Source: Solobacterium sp. (GTDB lineage Bacteria > Bacillota_I > Bacilli_A > Erysipelotrichales > Erysipelotrichaceae). From it: a stretch of 5,909 nucleotides of DNA. Under the pieces are notes generated by a model. That model made no database searches, had not been told where the DNA came from, and saw nothing but the letters and a program-made list of their open reading frames with translations. The stretch spans positions 1 to 5,909 of the forward strand of contig JAFWCP010000587.1 of NCBI GenBank assembly GCA_017536845.1, read 5' to 3'. The position numbers and the translations under genes were made by a program. Below are positions 5,818-5,909 of this stretch, piece by piece (positions within the stretch are counted from its first letter, which is position 1; each line of letters begins with the position of its first letter).

Positions 5818-5841
5818 AACCGGTGCGGTCAATGATATAAT
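5811..5841 (+). promoter_or_regulatory. Promoter of pyrH
   Basis: TTGTCA (5811-5816), a 19-base spacer and TATAAT (5836-5841) preceded by TGA form an extended -10 promoter; the TGN element can compensate for the long spacer. The start would fall near 5848, giving a leader of under 20 bases that already includes the ribosome binding site. Confidence 0.6.
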
Positions 5842-5865
5842 GATTGACGAAATTGGAGGAAACCT

Positions 5866-5909
5866 ATGTATAAACGTGTTCTGCTGAAACTCAGCGGCGA
5901 AGTGCTTGC
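5866..5909 (+). CDS. pyrH: UMP kinase, first 14 complete codons (runs off the window)
   Basis: The translation MYKRVLLKLSGEVL followed by a partial Ala codon matches the strongly conserved N-terminus of bacterial UMP kinase, where KLSGE forms part of the phosphate-binding site of the amino-acid-kinase fold. The enzyme phosphorylates UMP to UDP. TTGGAGGA (5853-5860) lies 6 bases from the ATG. Position after rpsB-tsf supports the call, since pyrH usually follows tsf; here it is separated by two opposite-strand genes and has its own promoter. Confidence 0.9.
   Translation, partial: MYKRVLLKLSGEVL

Overview
The window looks like the chromosome of a low-to-moderate GC Firmicute. The protein sequences, GGAGG-type ribosome binding sites and mix of genes fit the Erysipelotrichales or a related lineage best. 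That placement is an inference from sequence style, because no database search was possible.

Layout from left to right. (1) The 3' end of pyrE (orotate phosphoribosyltransferase, 1-531) closes with an intrinsic terminator. (2) About 400 bases without an intact gene follow (604-1012). They hold a compact inverted and direct repeat cluster (613-667) and a short coding-like remnant on the minus strand (694-840), which together could be the worn end of a mobile element. (3) A secreted zinc metalloprotease gene (1013-1568) is split over three reading frames: signal peptide, body, and a catalytic segment with HEFGHCFGLAD. Two one-base deletions would explain it. Twelve bases later begins an unrecognised lipoprotein gene (1584-2309), which ends at a strong terminator. 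This pair is the accessory part of the window. (4) The translation operon rpsB-tsf (2592-4435) has its own promoter and a leader of about 135 nt; the two genes overlap by one base. (5) A minus-strand pair faces it: a Ppx/GppA-family phosphatase (4903-5775) and, downstream of that, a small GlsB/YeaQ-type membrane protein (4565-4819). Back-to-back hairpin terminators separate them from tsf. (6) pyrH (UMP kinase) starts at 5866, divergent from the phosphatase, with its own promoter.

The housekeeping genes make and supply the translation and pyrimidine machinery: S2, EF-Ts, orotate to OMP, UMP to UDP. In many bacteria rpsB-tsf-pyrH-frr is one continuous cluster; here a two-gene, opposite-strand block sits between tsf and pyrH. 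The most unusual item is the broken snapalysin-like metzincin with its linked lipoprotein. I see no CRISPR array, tRNA, rRNA or complete insertion sequence, and nothing that amounts to a clearly new multi-gene system.
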